From the NCBI GenBank assembly GCA_047495785.1, contig JBLDXI010000025.1, positions 1,240,001-1,304,000 on the forward strand: a stretch of 64,000 nucleotides of DNA, in the 5' to 3' direction. The position numbers were made by a program, and so were the translations under genes. Below the pieces are notes generated by a model. The model saw nothing but the letters and a program-made list of their open reading frames with translations, was not told where the DNA came from and searched no databases. Below, piece by piece: positions 1-8,956 of this stretch. Source of the DNA: Lepidodermella squamata. Lineage: Eukaryota; Gastrotricha. Each line of letters starts with the position of its first letter. Position 1 is the first letter of the stretch.

Positions 1-587
1 GCCAATGCCTTCACCACGGCTCTTAAAACAGGCACTTTCATCTTGTTGCAAGCTCTAACATAAGCCTTGAGTAGAGCCAGTACGTCCTTGTCAGTTACAG
101 TAATGTTGCCAGTGTACTTTTTGATCAGCGCCTCAACTTCCGCAGTACGACTTCGCCTCTTGTAAATGCTAGATTTCGCTAGCTTGATCTCTTCCTCCAT
201 ATCTGTGCTGTCGTCGTCTTCGAAAGTTTCCTTTACTGGAGTCGTTGATTCTATTTCTTGCGGCTCTTCCTTCGCTTCCGGTTCCTTCTCTTCATGAGCT
301 TCTTCATCACTGCTATCCCCGAGAACATTACGCTTCTGACGGGTCCTTTGAAGTAGCCGCATGAAAGGACCCCGGTATTGCAGCAGACGAGTGAAGCGGT
401 CGAAGCGGGGCCGGAAGGGCCAGATATCCGAAATAGGCGCAAAGTTGGTTCGCTGCTCGGCGCAAGCATTTGTCTGCTGCTGCACCCACCATTCGTCGAC
501 TTCCGGCTCCTGATCCTCCTCATCACCCTCCTTCTTCTCGCCATCATCTCCAAGAGGATCTTCGCCTAAAATATCGTCGGTAATCAT
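1..587 (-). CDS. Acidic protein of unknown function, 5' part only (3' end outside the window)
   Basis: An uninterrupted reading frame runs from an ATG at 587 on the minus strand to the window edge, giving about 195 residues with no stop. The N-terminus is very acidic (MITDDILGEDPLGDDGEKK) and is followed by a Trp/Gln patch (DEWWVQQQ), a basic-aromatic stretch near residues 60-90 (FRPRFDRFTRLLQYRG), a second Glu-rich segment, and a predicted helical end (KDVLALLKAYVRACNKMKV). There is no signal peptide or membrane segment, so a nuclear or cytoplasmic protein is likely. I do not recognise the family. It is transcribed away from the first receptor gene, so the 517-bp spacer probably holds both promoters. 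It does not resemble the receptor or secreted families and may mark the left border of the accessory cluster. Confidence 0.6.
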   Translation of the reverse strand, partial: MITDDILGEDPLGDDGEKKEGDEEDQEPEVDEWWVQQQTNACAEQRTNFAPISDIWPFRPRFDRFTRLLQYRGPFMRLLQRTRQKRNVLGDSSDEEAHEEKEPEAKEEPQEIESTTPVKETFEDDDSTDMEEEIKLAKSSIYKRRSRTAEVEALIKKYTGNITVTDKDVLALLKAYVRACNKMKVPVLRAVVKAL

Positions 588-1104
588 ACTTTTTCGAAAT
601 TATGCTGAAAACACATGCTACGGGCTACTGGGCAGTTTCGGGCTAGCTTTATTACCTGATGTGATTTAGGTCTCCATGGTTGCATAAGACATTTGCGTGA
701 TCAGTGATTGTTTAACCGTATGTAATATTTGTGTTTACTCCCGAAATATCTCAATAATATTATATTGAGCGCAGTTTTTCAGATGCGTGACGTCAGCAAT
801 CAGCCATGCAACAAGCGACATACGATATTTTTCTAAGATATGGGTTCGAATGATGGGCTCAAAATTCATATAAAAAGCATTAGCGACTAATTTGGACTCT
901 TTCGGAAATTTTGGCGTTAGCTTGCATCTCATATTTTCGGATCGCGCACGTCATAGATGCGAAAAAGGGAAATGGCACGTTATTGATAATTAGTGAACAA
1001 ATATAGCCACCGGGCTAATTCGAGTAACGGAATACGCTTGGAACTATATAAGCACGTTAAGGATTGATTATTCGTGTAAGAAAATTCCTGTAATCAAAAA
1101 GTAA
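588..1104. other. Intergenic spacer between divergent genes
   Basis: No convincing gene is seen. It separates the acidic-protein gene (leftward) from the first receptor gene (rightward) and so probably contains both promoters. A TATA-like motif lies near its right end. Confidence 0.5.
1045..1052 (+). promoter_or_regulatory. TATA-box-like motif
   Basis: TATATAAG lies 60 to 53 bp before the ATG at 1105, a distance that fits a TATA box with a short 5' leader. This is positional and motif evidence only. Confidence 0.45.
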
Positions 1105-3543
1105 ATGAAAAATCCGTGCGCCATGATAATTTTCATTCTTTGGGCAGTTATCCATTCCACCAATGCGGCCATTCAAAAGCCGTATCGACTGAATCTGCCG
1201 CAAATTTTCCTCCTTTCCGCCGCTACGCCTGATTACGGAACTTCCTGTAAAGCTTCGTCTGAGATGGTCGTAGATATGTACAACAACCGAAGCGACTTAC
1301 TCCCGGACTACCATGTCGTCTCGAAGTTTACCGATGAACAGCAAGGAACACTGACGGCTCGTCGAGTTGCGGAATACATTCGTTCTTTGGAGGAAACCGA
1401 AGAAGGTAACTACAACTCACCTCTAATCCTTGGCGGGGCTTACTCCGGCGGCATAACTCGAGCTGTTCCGATGCTGAAACCAATGAATTTGATCGAACTG
1501 TGTTTCACATGCAGCGCTCCTTACCTGGCTGATCACTCGAAATACCCAAACTTGTGGCTGATGTTCGCTGGTGCAGACGTAATGGCTATGTCGATGGTTA
1601 AATTCACTGGGCAGGTCGGTAAATGGAAGCGGCTAGGAATCCTTACAACCCCGACTAATCCTTACGACTACGTAACAGCTTTTTGGATCCAGAAAATCGC
1701 ACTGGAAAGCAAAATCGAAGTCCCTGTCTATAACATTCGGCTAGACTTCGGGGACGATGCAGTCAAGTCGTTACTCGATCAGGACGTAAGGATTGCGGTG
1801 ATTCTCACCACTGATATCGACGCAGCTTGGCAATTCTTCTGCGCAGCTCATCGACTTGGAATGACAGGGGACAAGTACGTCTTCATGTTCGATCTAACAA
1901 TCTTCGTAGAGCCATCCCTAGTCCCAGAACAAGTTTTACCCGGTTGCCCACGTCAGTTCATCCTGGATCAATATGCGATATCATTCTGGGTTCTGCCAGC
2001 TCTCTACAGCATGAATCCGCAAGGGAGAAGTGAACTGGGTTACAATGCCTACGAGTTCGATACTATGCTTGCGAGTTACATGGCTGAAAGAAAGATGCCA
2101 GTCTCCGCAGACTATGAATTCCGATTCGTATGCCATGATACGGCCCTCAAAGCTCTGTACGCACTCGATGATGCTGATAGAAAGTTGAAGAAGCAAGGAC
2201 TGAGTCTTCGTGACTATAAGAGATTGCCTGAGGTAGTCGCGAAAGCTGTTAACAGCTCTCTAGCAACAAATCTAGTCCAAGGGCTGAGAATCGGGCCGAT
2301 GAAGTACAGCGCTAGGGGCCAGACTGACGATGAACCTCAGGTTATAGTCTATTACGATGGTAAACAGTTGGTGCAGAGTTTCGTCCAGAAAATGTACTTC
2401 AACGCGACGAAATTTGTGTATGACTCATTCTATCTCAGCGAGATGGCTCCATTTAAATGGCCCGGTTGGCATGGTAGAATTCCGAGGGACTCGACAATTT
2501 CAAAAACTGAAATCTCCGAAGTTTCAAACGAAATTTTCAAAGCTGTTGTAATCATTTCTATTCTGCTGTCTATTTTCTGCACTGCTGGTTTGATTTTTAC
2601 TGGGTATAATGTTTGGAGGTCAAACCGAGGGGTTTTACTCACATTGCCATTTTCGAAAATACTTGGCTATGTATCTTGCATTATGCTCAACGGAACCGCT
2701 GTTGCTTATGCAGCTAACACAAACCAAAAGTATTATCTGATGTCTGTTGTAAGATTAAGCTTGCTGGTCTTGAGTTTGTCTCTCTTAATTGGAATGATCT
2801 CAATGAGGGCTATCATTTACTCAAGAATGATCGATCAGCTCACATATGTTGCCCCTAGAGGTGTATCACGAGTTCTATCCAGCGGCAGGCCGTCGTCTCA
2901 TCTTTCGACTAATTCAGCCCGTAGAGAACTGACAACGGCATCAGCTAGAACCCTGGATCTCTACTCATCTATTTGGGGCTTGGCTTTTTACGGCGTAAAC
3001 ATCCTTATCCTGGTCATATGGCTTACTGCTGACAAATTAGCTTGCTCGATGGTTCAGATCAATAACGGGCCGGTGTATCAGCCTGAGACTGACACGTTCT
3101 TGCTCACTGTGGTCGGTTCCTGCACTTCGACTAATCATACAGCTTGGGTTGTGGCTTTAGCTTTACTACAGCTGCTTCTTCTCGCCGTTGCTGGATTGTC
3201 GTTCTATCAGTTCAAAACACAGAAGCTGAGAATCCGAGGCGTTAGCGGGTTGTTTGATCTGTCGCTTTGTGTCGCGAATTCATCGACAATTTTATTGGGG
3301 GTGATACTTATAGTTTTGGTAATTCGAGACCCAGTTAGTCAGCAAGTTGTTGTTGCATTCGTGAGTCTCACGCTATCAGCTGTTTCAAATGTTACATGGT
3401 TAATTCCCCATTTGCGAACGATCAAAATAAGAATTCGCATCGTGTCAAATAGTACTGCACTGCCCGACTTGCAGCTAGCGCATATTCAAAGCTCGAGAAA
3501 TCGGGAGAGTGCCTCTCGCACGAACTCTTCTGCGGGGCAGTAG
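1105..3543 (+). CDS. GABA-B-receptor-like class C GPCR, array member 1
   Basis: The product is an 812-residue receptor encoded without introns. A signal peptide (MKNPCAMIIFILWAVIHSTNA) precedes an extracellular periplasmic-binding-type ligand domain at about residues 25-470. Seven hydrophobic helices follow at roughly 478-500, 514-536, 543-570, 618-643, 681-703, 716-742 and 750-772, then a Ser/Arg-rich tail of about 40 residues. Family placement as GABA-B type rests on three features: the G-x-x-P-x-D junction before TM1 (GRIPRDS), a W-x-x-x-D segment after TM4 (WLTADKLAC), and W-x-x-P-H-L at the end of TM7. Array-wide motifs include YPNLWLMFAG, NPYDY, CHDTALKALYALD and LSLRDY. Unlike other members it reads QTDDE where most read Q(V/I)DDD. 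A poly(A) signal AATAAA lies at 3653. No coiled coil is visible in the tail. The ligand is unknown. Confidence 0.9.
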   Translation: MKNPCAMIIFILWAVIHSTNAAIQKPYRLNLPQIFLLSAATPDYGTSCKASSEMVVDMYNNRSDLLPDYHVVSKFTDEQQGTLTARRVAEYIRSLEETEEGNYNSPLILGGAYSGGITRAVPMLKPMNLIELCFTCSAPYLADHSKYPNLWLMFAGADVMAMSMVKFTGQVGKWKRLGILTTPTNPYDYVTAFWIQKIALESKIEVPVYNIRLDFGDDAVKSLLDQDVRIAVILTTDIDAAWQFFCAAHRLGMTGDKYVFMFDLTIFVEPSLVPEQVLPGCPRQFILDQYAISFWVLPALYSMNPQGRSELGYNAYEFDTMLASYMAERKMPVSADYEFRFVCHDTALKALYALDDADRKLKKQGLSLRDYKRLPEVVAKAVNSSLATNLVQGLRIGPMKYSARGQTDDEPQVIVYYDGKQLVQSFVQKMYFNATKFVYDSFYLSEMAPFKWPGWHGRIPRDSTISKTEISEVSNEIFKAVVIISILLSIFCTAGLIFTGYNVWRSNRGVLLTLPFSKILGYVSCIMLNGTAVAYAANTNQKYYLMSVVRLSLLVLSLSLLIGMISMRAIIYSRMIDQLTYVAPRGVSRVLSSGRPSSHLSTNSARRELTTASARTLDLYSSIWGLAFYGVNILILVIWLTADKLACSMVQINNGPVYQPETDTFLLTVVGSCTSTNHTAWVVALALLQLLLLAVAGLSFYQFKTQKLRIRGVSGLFDLSLCVANSSTILLGVILIVLVIRDPVSQQVVVAFVSLTLSAVSNVTWLIPHLRTIKIRIRIVSNSTALPDLQLAHIQSSRNRESASRTNSSAGQ

Positions 3544-4366
3544 ACTAATGTTAACGTGATACAAGTACATAAATATCAGGTTTACATGTTTTACGTCTGA
3601 ATCTGATATCGATTATAATTATAATTCCCTAATCGATACGATAATATCACTGAATAAATCATTCTAGTAACGAAAGGTCAACGTGCGACGGTCATACAGG
3701 GCTCAGGAAGAACCTTGGTGCAACTTCCACAGCGAAAGAAATTCCTAGACGGCTATTGAATCAATCAATACAGCATACCGTTGTTTGGGACGAGTTGGGC
3801 AGTGAAAAAAAATTACCCCCTTATTTTATTGCATATTTACACGTTTCCAAGGGTCCTGATTCCGAAAATTCATGTATCTCAATTCGCCCCAGGTATGTGG
3901 CAAATTGGGCAGGTGTTTTGGGGCGAATTGGGCAGCTTAATCTTTATAAATTGCTAATGAATAAAAGTATCTTGCGATTGTTGAGTGGTCGATTTCTGGC
4001 TTTCCTCCAGACTGTCCTAAGTGGTCGGAGGACGTTTAAAAGGTTTCCATAATTAAATAGACTAATTAAACCAAAATACCAATTCGCCCCCATATATGAT
4101 TTTTCCATGGGGCAATTTGGGCGCAATTACCTGGCCATACCTGTGCATCGCCTCGAGTCGCAGTTTTCTCCCCTGATATCACCAAAGGAAATGGTCGAGG
4201 GAAAAAATGTCATCTGAACTCAAAGCCTTTCGATTGGTTACAGATAATTCAATTCATATGGTTCGTTTTTACCCGCCTAAACTTACTGGCTTACCGCCTA
4301 AATACTGGCTTGCCGTGGCCTCATTCTGGGACATAACTGGCGATTACTGGCATTTTTACAGATGTA

Positions 4367-4926
4367 CATTATACTCCCGTTTTGCAGGTCAAAGGTCACA
4401 CGTGCACACGTGATCAAAACGTGTGATCAAAACACTAAACTTTTAGGTTGTTGCTAGTGTGGAAGTTTCGTCATTTCGTCATTTCGTCATTTCGTCACCA
4501 TGAAAAAAAATATAAAAAAAATGTTATGAGCTGGAGTCGAACTATCAACCTCTGGATTCCTGAGCTATAGCTTGAACCACTAAGCCACACAGGAGACACA
4601 TAGGAACCGTCTGAGAATCAATTGTTATAGGCCACAGTTAAAGCTTACTTTAACAAGATAGATGCGAACGATTTTAAGACAACTTGCTTGCTTAGTGGTT
4701 CCAGCACTAGCACTCGAAACCAGAGGTTGATAGTTCGACTCCAGCTCATATCATTTATTTTTATTTTTTCGGTCTTTTGGAAGTTTTTAAAAGTGACGAA
4801 TTGACGAAATGACGAAACCACCACCAACTTAACAACAAGCAACAACTTTAAAGTTTAGTGTTTTGATCACACGTTTTGATCACGTGTGCACGTGTGATCT
4901 TTGACCTGCAAAACGGGAGTATAATG
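4367..4926. mobile_element. 560-bp foldback element with long inverted arms and tRNA-like sequence in each arm
   Basis: The first about 75 bp (starting CATTATACTCCCGTTTTGCA) is repeated almost perfectly in inverted orientation at the other end, and TA flanks both ends (4365-4366 and 4927-4928). Each arm also carries a stretch with polymerase-III-like boxes: box A like TGGCTTAGTGGTTC and box B like AGTTCGACTCC. These lie on the minus strand in the left arm (about 4525-4600) and on the plus strand in the right arm (about 4685-4750). This looks like a MITE or foldback element whose arms contain a tRNA-derived sequence. No protein is encoded. Confidence 0.6.
4466..4497. repeat. Microsatellite, 8-bp unit, four copies
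   Basis: TTTCGTCA is repeated four times in direct order inside the left arm of the foldback element. Related GACGAAAT copies occur in the right arm in inverted sense. Confidence 0.75.
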
Positions 4927-5149
4927 TACTCCCCTTAGTAAGGGGCCTGTTGAAGATCATCTGCACACATTTTTTCAGAGATCTGACTTACAGTCTATGA
5001 GCTATTAAAAGTAATGTGATGACATCAATTCGGCCAAATCGCCCCGAGTGCCCATTTCACTCCAAACGACGGTAGAGCTAATACGGCGTGCATTGCATTT
5101 TCCTGGTCGATTCTGGCATTTACTGATCACTCATGCCTCATGCTATTCT

Positions 5150-5402
5150 GCGGTGTGTTTTATAGTCCGGCCTGAAAGAGGTTCAGTTGGTTCGACTATT
5201 TTTCGAACAATCAGAAACCGTCATGTGCCGCACGTGCCGTGAAAACGGTGAAGACCGAGAAGACCGCGTTGCCAAAATATCAAGTGAAAGGGCTAGTTCA
5301 CGTGAATTCAATTGAAAATACCTAAAATAATATAATAATAAAATCGGTAAAACTAGTAGTCGAACCAACTGAACCTCTTTCAGACCGGACTTAAAAGCAC
5401 AG
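5150..5402. repeat. Inverted repeat of about 50 bp around a 150-bp core (MITE-like)
   Basis: The segment around 5153-5202 (containing AAGAGGTTCAGTTGGTTCGA) recurs as its reverse complement around 5350-5400, with only a few mismatches. The core is AT-rich and non-coding. No clear target duplication could be fixed, so the exact ends are uncertain. Confidence 0.55.
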
Positions 5403-5639
5403 CCCTGGTCTGAAGTTATCGGCTTTAGCAACCACAGGTTTTACCACCAGTAATGAAAGGCATGGTTTCAAACATGGTATCTTGTTGATGTTTTTAGTGG
5501 CGCGGCAATGAGTAGACAAAATATGCATGAGAACAGTCTTCATGACCGTCCAAATTTCAGTGTTCAACGAGTAGCAAACTTTCATCAATACATAACTGAT
5601 CGCCTTAACGGTTAACCTCACTCTTTCGACACCCCTTTA

Positions 5640-5765
5640 CTTTCGCAGCGAATTTCACAATTGTCGTACTGAGCAACCCAATTAGCAGCCAATTGACTGG
5701 CTCGACTGCTAGTCGTATGCTTTCGATGGCTACTAGTTCGTTACTCATCTGGCGCTGCCTATCTA
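5640..5765 (+). pseudogene. Relic of a GABA-B-like receptor 3' end (TM6-TM7 region)
   Basis: One frame reads TIVVLSNPISSQLTGSTASR and continues MLSMATSSLLIW. This aligns with the TM6-TM7 segment of the gene at 11980-14325 (MVLLSNPISQQLVIAAAC, then MLLSSSATALW). Nothing upstream of about 5640 resembles the rest of a receptor, and the frame has no start. It is the eroded tail of a lost array copy between members 1 and 2. Confidence 0.6.
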
Positions 5766-6042
5766 TATTCGAGCGCATCGCAAGTATATGTTTACCAATT
5801 GAAGATTTTCTTGTCGAAAAAGCTAGTAATATTCATCCTCTAGCAAAGGATGATATTATAACGAGCTATAAATTATATCAGATCGTGCTGCAAGCCCACG
5901 GGATATGACGGACGTTTTTGTTCAAAATCGTGACGAAGTTGCGTTTGGGCTAATTTTAAGCTCTAAGTCAGACAAGTGGACGATTGTTCACACTTGTTAT
6001 TTCCCTTGCATAGATTGCTCAAAGTGATTTTTGTACACGAAA

Positions 6043-8457
6043 ATGATACAATTCCTGTTCTTCGCAAGCTTGTTGTCACCTTCGACTACCAACGTTATCT
6101 CCAAGCCTTACAACATGACCCTCCTACAAATCTACCTCTTTTCTGGTATAACACCGGGTCATGGCGACTCCTGTCGAGCTACAGGGGAGTTGGTTATTGA
6201 CATCGTAAATAAGCGGCAGGATATTCTGTCTGACTACAACATTCAGTCGATTTTCGAGGACGAAATGCTTGGCAGGAATACAGCAAGAGTCGTAGCTTTG
6301 TACGCGAGGTCAATGGAAGACTCCAATGATTTAACCTCGTTCCATTCCCCACTCATCCTCGGCAGTGCATTTTCATCAGGAATAACTAAAAGCGCCCCTC
6401 TGTTCAAACCGCTGAATCTTGTTCAGATGTGCTACACATGCAGCGCTCCTTACCTAGCCGACCGTAGACGTTATCCTAACCTCTGGCAGACAATGGCTGG
6501 TGGTGATGTATTCGCTATGTCAATGATCAAGTTTGTAAAGCAGGTAGGAAACTGGAGGAGAATCGGAATCTTGACTACCCCGACAAATCCCTACGACTAC
6601 ACAACAGCTTCGTGGATTCTGAAAATAGCATTGGACAGCAACATTTCGGTGCCAGTTTACAACATCCGATTAGATTTTGGTGATGAAGCGGTTGATTCGT
6701 TGATTGAACAAGATATTAGGATCGTTGTATTCATGACCACTGAAACTGATTCAGCATGGGAATTCTTTTGTTCTGCTTATAATCGAGGAATGACAGGGCC
6801 AAGATACGTCTTTCTGTTTGATTTAACAGTCTACATAGACTCAAGTTTGTTGCCTGATGATCCGTTACCCCGCTGCTCGAAGCGAGTGATAACGGAGCAA
6901 TATAAAATATCAATCTGGTTTATGTCTGCGATTTACAATCTCAATCCTAGGGAAAAGTCGGAGTTAGGCTATGACTCCATGGAATTCGATTCTATGCTCG
7001 ATACTTACATGGCAGAGAGAAACATCTCAAGGTCCCAGGAGTATGAACTTCGAATGATTTGCCACGACGCGACCCTCAAAGCACTCTACGCACTCGATGT
7101 TACTGATAAGAAACTCAAAGAAAAAGGGCTTTCTTTGCGAGATTATCGATCTTATCCTGAGTTGGTGGCTAAAACCTTGAATGAAACTGTTGCGACTTCT
7201 ATTGTGAACGGCCTGCGAATAGGGCAGATGCAGTATAGTGATCGGGGGCAAGTTGATGATGACTTACTAGTAGCTTTGTATCTGGATCCAAAACTAGGAC
7301 TAACAAACTATTTCGTCCAAAGGAGATACAAAAATTCGTCAACTTTCAAATCGGAGTCCTTCTATTTCAATGAATTAATTCCTTTCAAATGGCTAGGTTG
7401 GAATGGGAAATCCCCAAGATATTCCCGAGGATATAAAAGAATGATATCAGAGGTCCCTTCTGATGTATTTATCGCGATTGCCACGCTTGCTGGACTTCTT
7501 TCTGCAGTCAACTTAGGCTCTTTGATAGCTCTAGCTCTGAAGCATGCGACTGATTATTCAACAATTTCAAGAACTCTTCCCTTTTCCAAATCAGCCGGAC
7601 TTTTCGCATGTTCTATCGTTTATGCCGCTGCAATTGCTTTCGCCTCGAATGGAGATGGCCGATATCACTTGATTTCGACTCTCAGGACAGTTTTACTGGT
7701 AACAGGCGGAAGCCTCGTGACTGGAATATGCGCATTCAGAGCTATTTTTCTATCAAGAATCGCTTCTAAAATAATTTCGACTCGAGGATCTTCTATTTAC
7801 CACAACAATCGAAGATCAACTAGTATTTCACTCGTACCACGACGAGAAATCCCTGTTGATCTTTCGAAACGTTACGACGTATTGTCTATCATCTCTGCTT
7901 TGACTTTCTGCGCATTGAATGGTCTAGTTTTAGTCGTGTGGTTCACTTCAGACCCTTTGCGATGTTCCGTTGAGCTGGTTAAAGGAGGCTTGTACTACCA
8001 TCCCGATTCAGACACTGAATTTACAACTCTTTTTTATTACTGCGCTTCAAAACATCAACCAGCATGGATCTCCGCCATAATCGTGGCCAATCTAAGCCTG
8101 TTATGCTGCGGTTCAATGTCTTTTTATCGACTGAAAAAGAGGCGGATTGCTTACATCAAATTCGATGGTATTGTCGATATACCGATCAATTTAGTCCTTT
8201 CGACATCTGGTCTGACATCCTCGATTCTCATAGCAATGGTGATGAGTGATCCGATAAATCAACAACTAGTCGTTTCAGCTAGCTGTCTGATCATTTCTGC
8301 TGCGACATCTGCTTTATGGCTGGTAACCTTTTACCGACCGAGTAGCAAGAGTGGCGTTTACGAACGTCGGAATAGTTCGATCGCAGACTGTGATGCAGTC
8401 ACTCCCAATTTTAGATTGTCTGTCTATCAATCTCAAATCGCTCCACAGCGAGCATGA
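6043..8457 (+). CDS. GABA-B-receptor-like class C GPCR, array member 2
   Basis: This intronless gene encodes 804 residues. The frame opens further upstream only at a TTG, so the ATG at 6043 was chosen; it gives a good signal peptide (MIQFLFFASLLSPSTTNVIS). The ligand-binding domain covers about residues 20-465 and contains the array motifs CYTCSAPYLAD, YPNLW, NPYDYTTASW, ICHDATLKALYALD and RGQVDDD. The seven-helix part begins near residue 475. The TM4 exit reads WFTSDPLRC, which matches the W-x-x-x-D-P-L-R of GABA-B receptors particularly well. Extracellular loop 2 has two cysteines (LRC and YYC), while the top of TM3 has none. The tail is about 45 residues. It follows the relic described at 5.64 kb and precedes member 3 by 500 bp. 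Confidence 0.9.
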   Translation: MIQFLFFASLLSPSTTNVISKPYNMTLLQIYLFSGITPGHGDSCRATGELVIDIVNKRQDILSDYNIQSIFEDEMLGRNTARVVALYARSMEDSNDLTSFHSPLILGSAFSSGITKSAPLFKPLNLVQMCYTCSAPYLADRRRYPNLWQTMAGGDVFAMSMIKFVKQVGNWRRIGILTTPTNPYDYTTASWILKIALDSNISVPVYNIRLDFGDEAVDSLIEQDIRIVVFMTTETDSAWEFFCSAYNRGMTGPRYVFLFDLTVYIDSSLLPDDPLPRCSKRVITEQYKISIWFMSAIYNLNPREKSELGYDSMEFDSMLDTYMAERNISRSQEYELRMICHDATLKALYALDVTDKKLKEKGLSLRDYRSYPELVAKTLNETVATSIVNGLRIGQMQYSDRGQVDDDLLVALYLDPKLGLTNYFVQRRYKNSSTFKSESFYFNELIPFKWLGWNGKSPRYSRGYKRMISEVPSDVFIAIATLAGLLSAVNLGSLIALALKHATDYSTISRTLPFSKSAGLFACSIVYAAAIAFASNGDGRYHLISTLRTVLLVTGGSLVTGICAFRAIFLSRIASKIISTRGSSIYHNNRRSTSISLVPRREIPVDLSKRYDVLSIISALTFCALNGLVLVVWFTSDPLRCSVELVKGGLYYHPDSDTEFTTLFYYCASKHQPAWISAIIVANLSLLCCGSMSFYRLKKRRIAYIKFDGIVDIPINLVLSTSGLTSSILIAMVMSDPINQQLVVSASCLIISAATSALWLVTFYRPSSKSGVYERRNSSIADCDAVTPNFRLSVYQSQIAPQRA

Positions 8458-8956
8458 ATTTACAAGAAAGAAGCAAGTGATGATTTCTATAAATAAGCAA
8501 ATTTAACCTATGTAGTTGGCCGTACCCTGTCGGACATTTTTCAGAATAATTTAGACTACATCGTCGAACGTTATTCCTGAAAGTACGCGCACGAGCTCTT
8601 AAGCGAATGAGAGAAGCATGACCTCGCAAGATTTTTAATTTTTTATATGTTGTCGGAGCATCCTAACTTATTCAGTGTTAAGATATCGGATTTTGGCTCG
8701 CCTCGCAGGCGGAAATCGGCTGAGTAGTCAAATGAAAAGGCGCAAGTCTCTTTTCATTTCCGGCGCCGTAGCACATCATATGCACCCTGTTGAATTAAGC
8801 TCGTAAAAATAGACTAGGTAAAAGTTTTCCTGCAAATCGAACACCTACAATTACTCTTATGATCAACAGATGGTCAGACTATAAGTCTTAAATTGGGCTC
8901 TACTTAACCATCCTAAGGTCCGCCAAGAGTTTTTTGCTTTATCGTTTCCTTTAAAC
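8458..8956. other. Spacer between receptor members 2 and 3
   Basis: No gene is seen. A small imperfect hairpin built on AAATGAAAAG and CTTTTCATTT lies at about 8730-8760. The remainder is AT-rich and presumably includes the promoter of member 3. Confidence 0.4.

Larger units (their letters stand above)
3778..5072. mobile_element. Candidate DNA transposon remnant with TA target duplication (outer element)
   Basis: The ends are imperfect inverted repeats. The left end begins CCGTTGTTTGGGACGAG, and the right end read on the minus strand begins CCGTCGTTTGGAGTGAAATG. Each abuts a TA dinucleotide (3776-3777 and 5073-5074), the usual Tc1/mariner-type target duplication. No transposase can be read inside. 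The left half repeats variants of GGGCGAATTGGGCA in both orientations (about 3795-4130). The element is itself interrupted by the 560-bp foldback element. The assignment is tentative because the termini are only about 25 bp and imperfect. Confidence 0.45.

Noticed and set aside
4525-4750. Functional tRNA genes in the foldback arms
   Set aside because: Boxes A and B are recognisable, but I could not pair a convincing acceptor stem and anticodon arm. A SINE-like origin is more likely.
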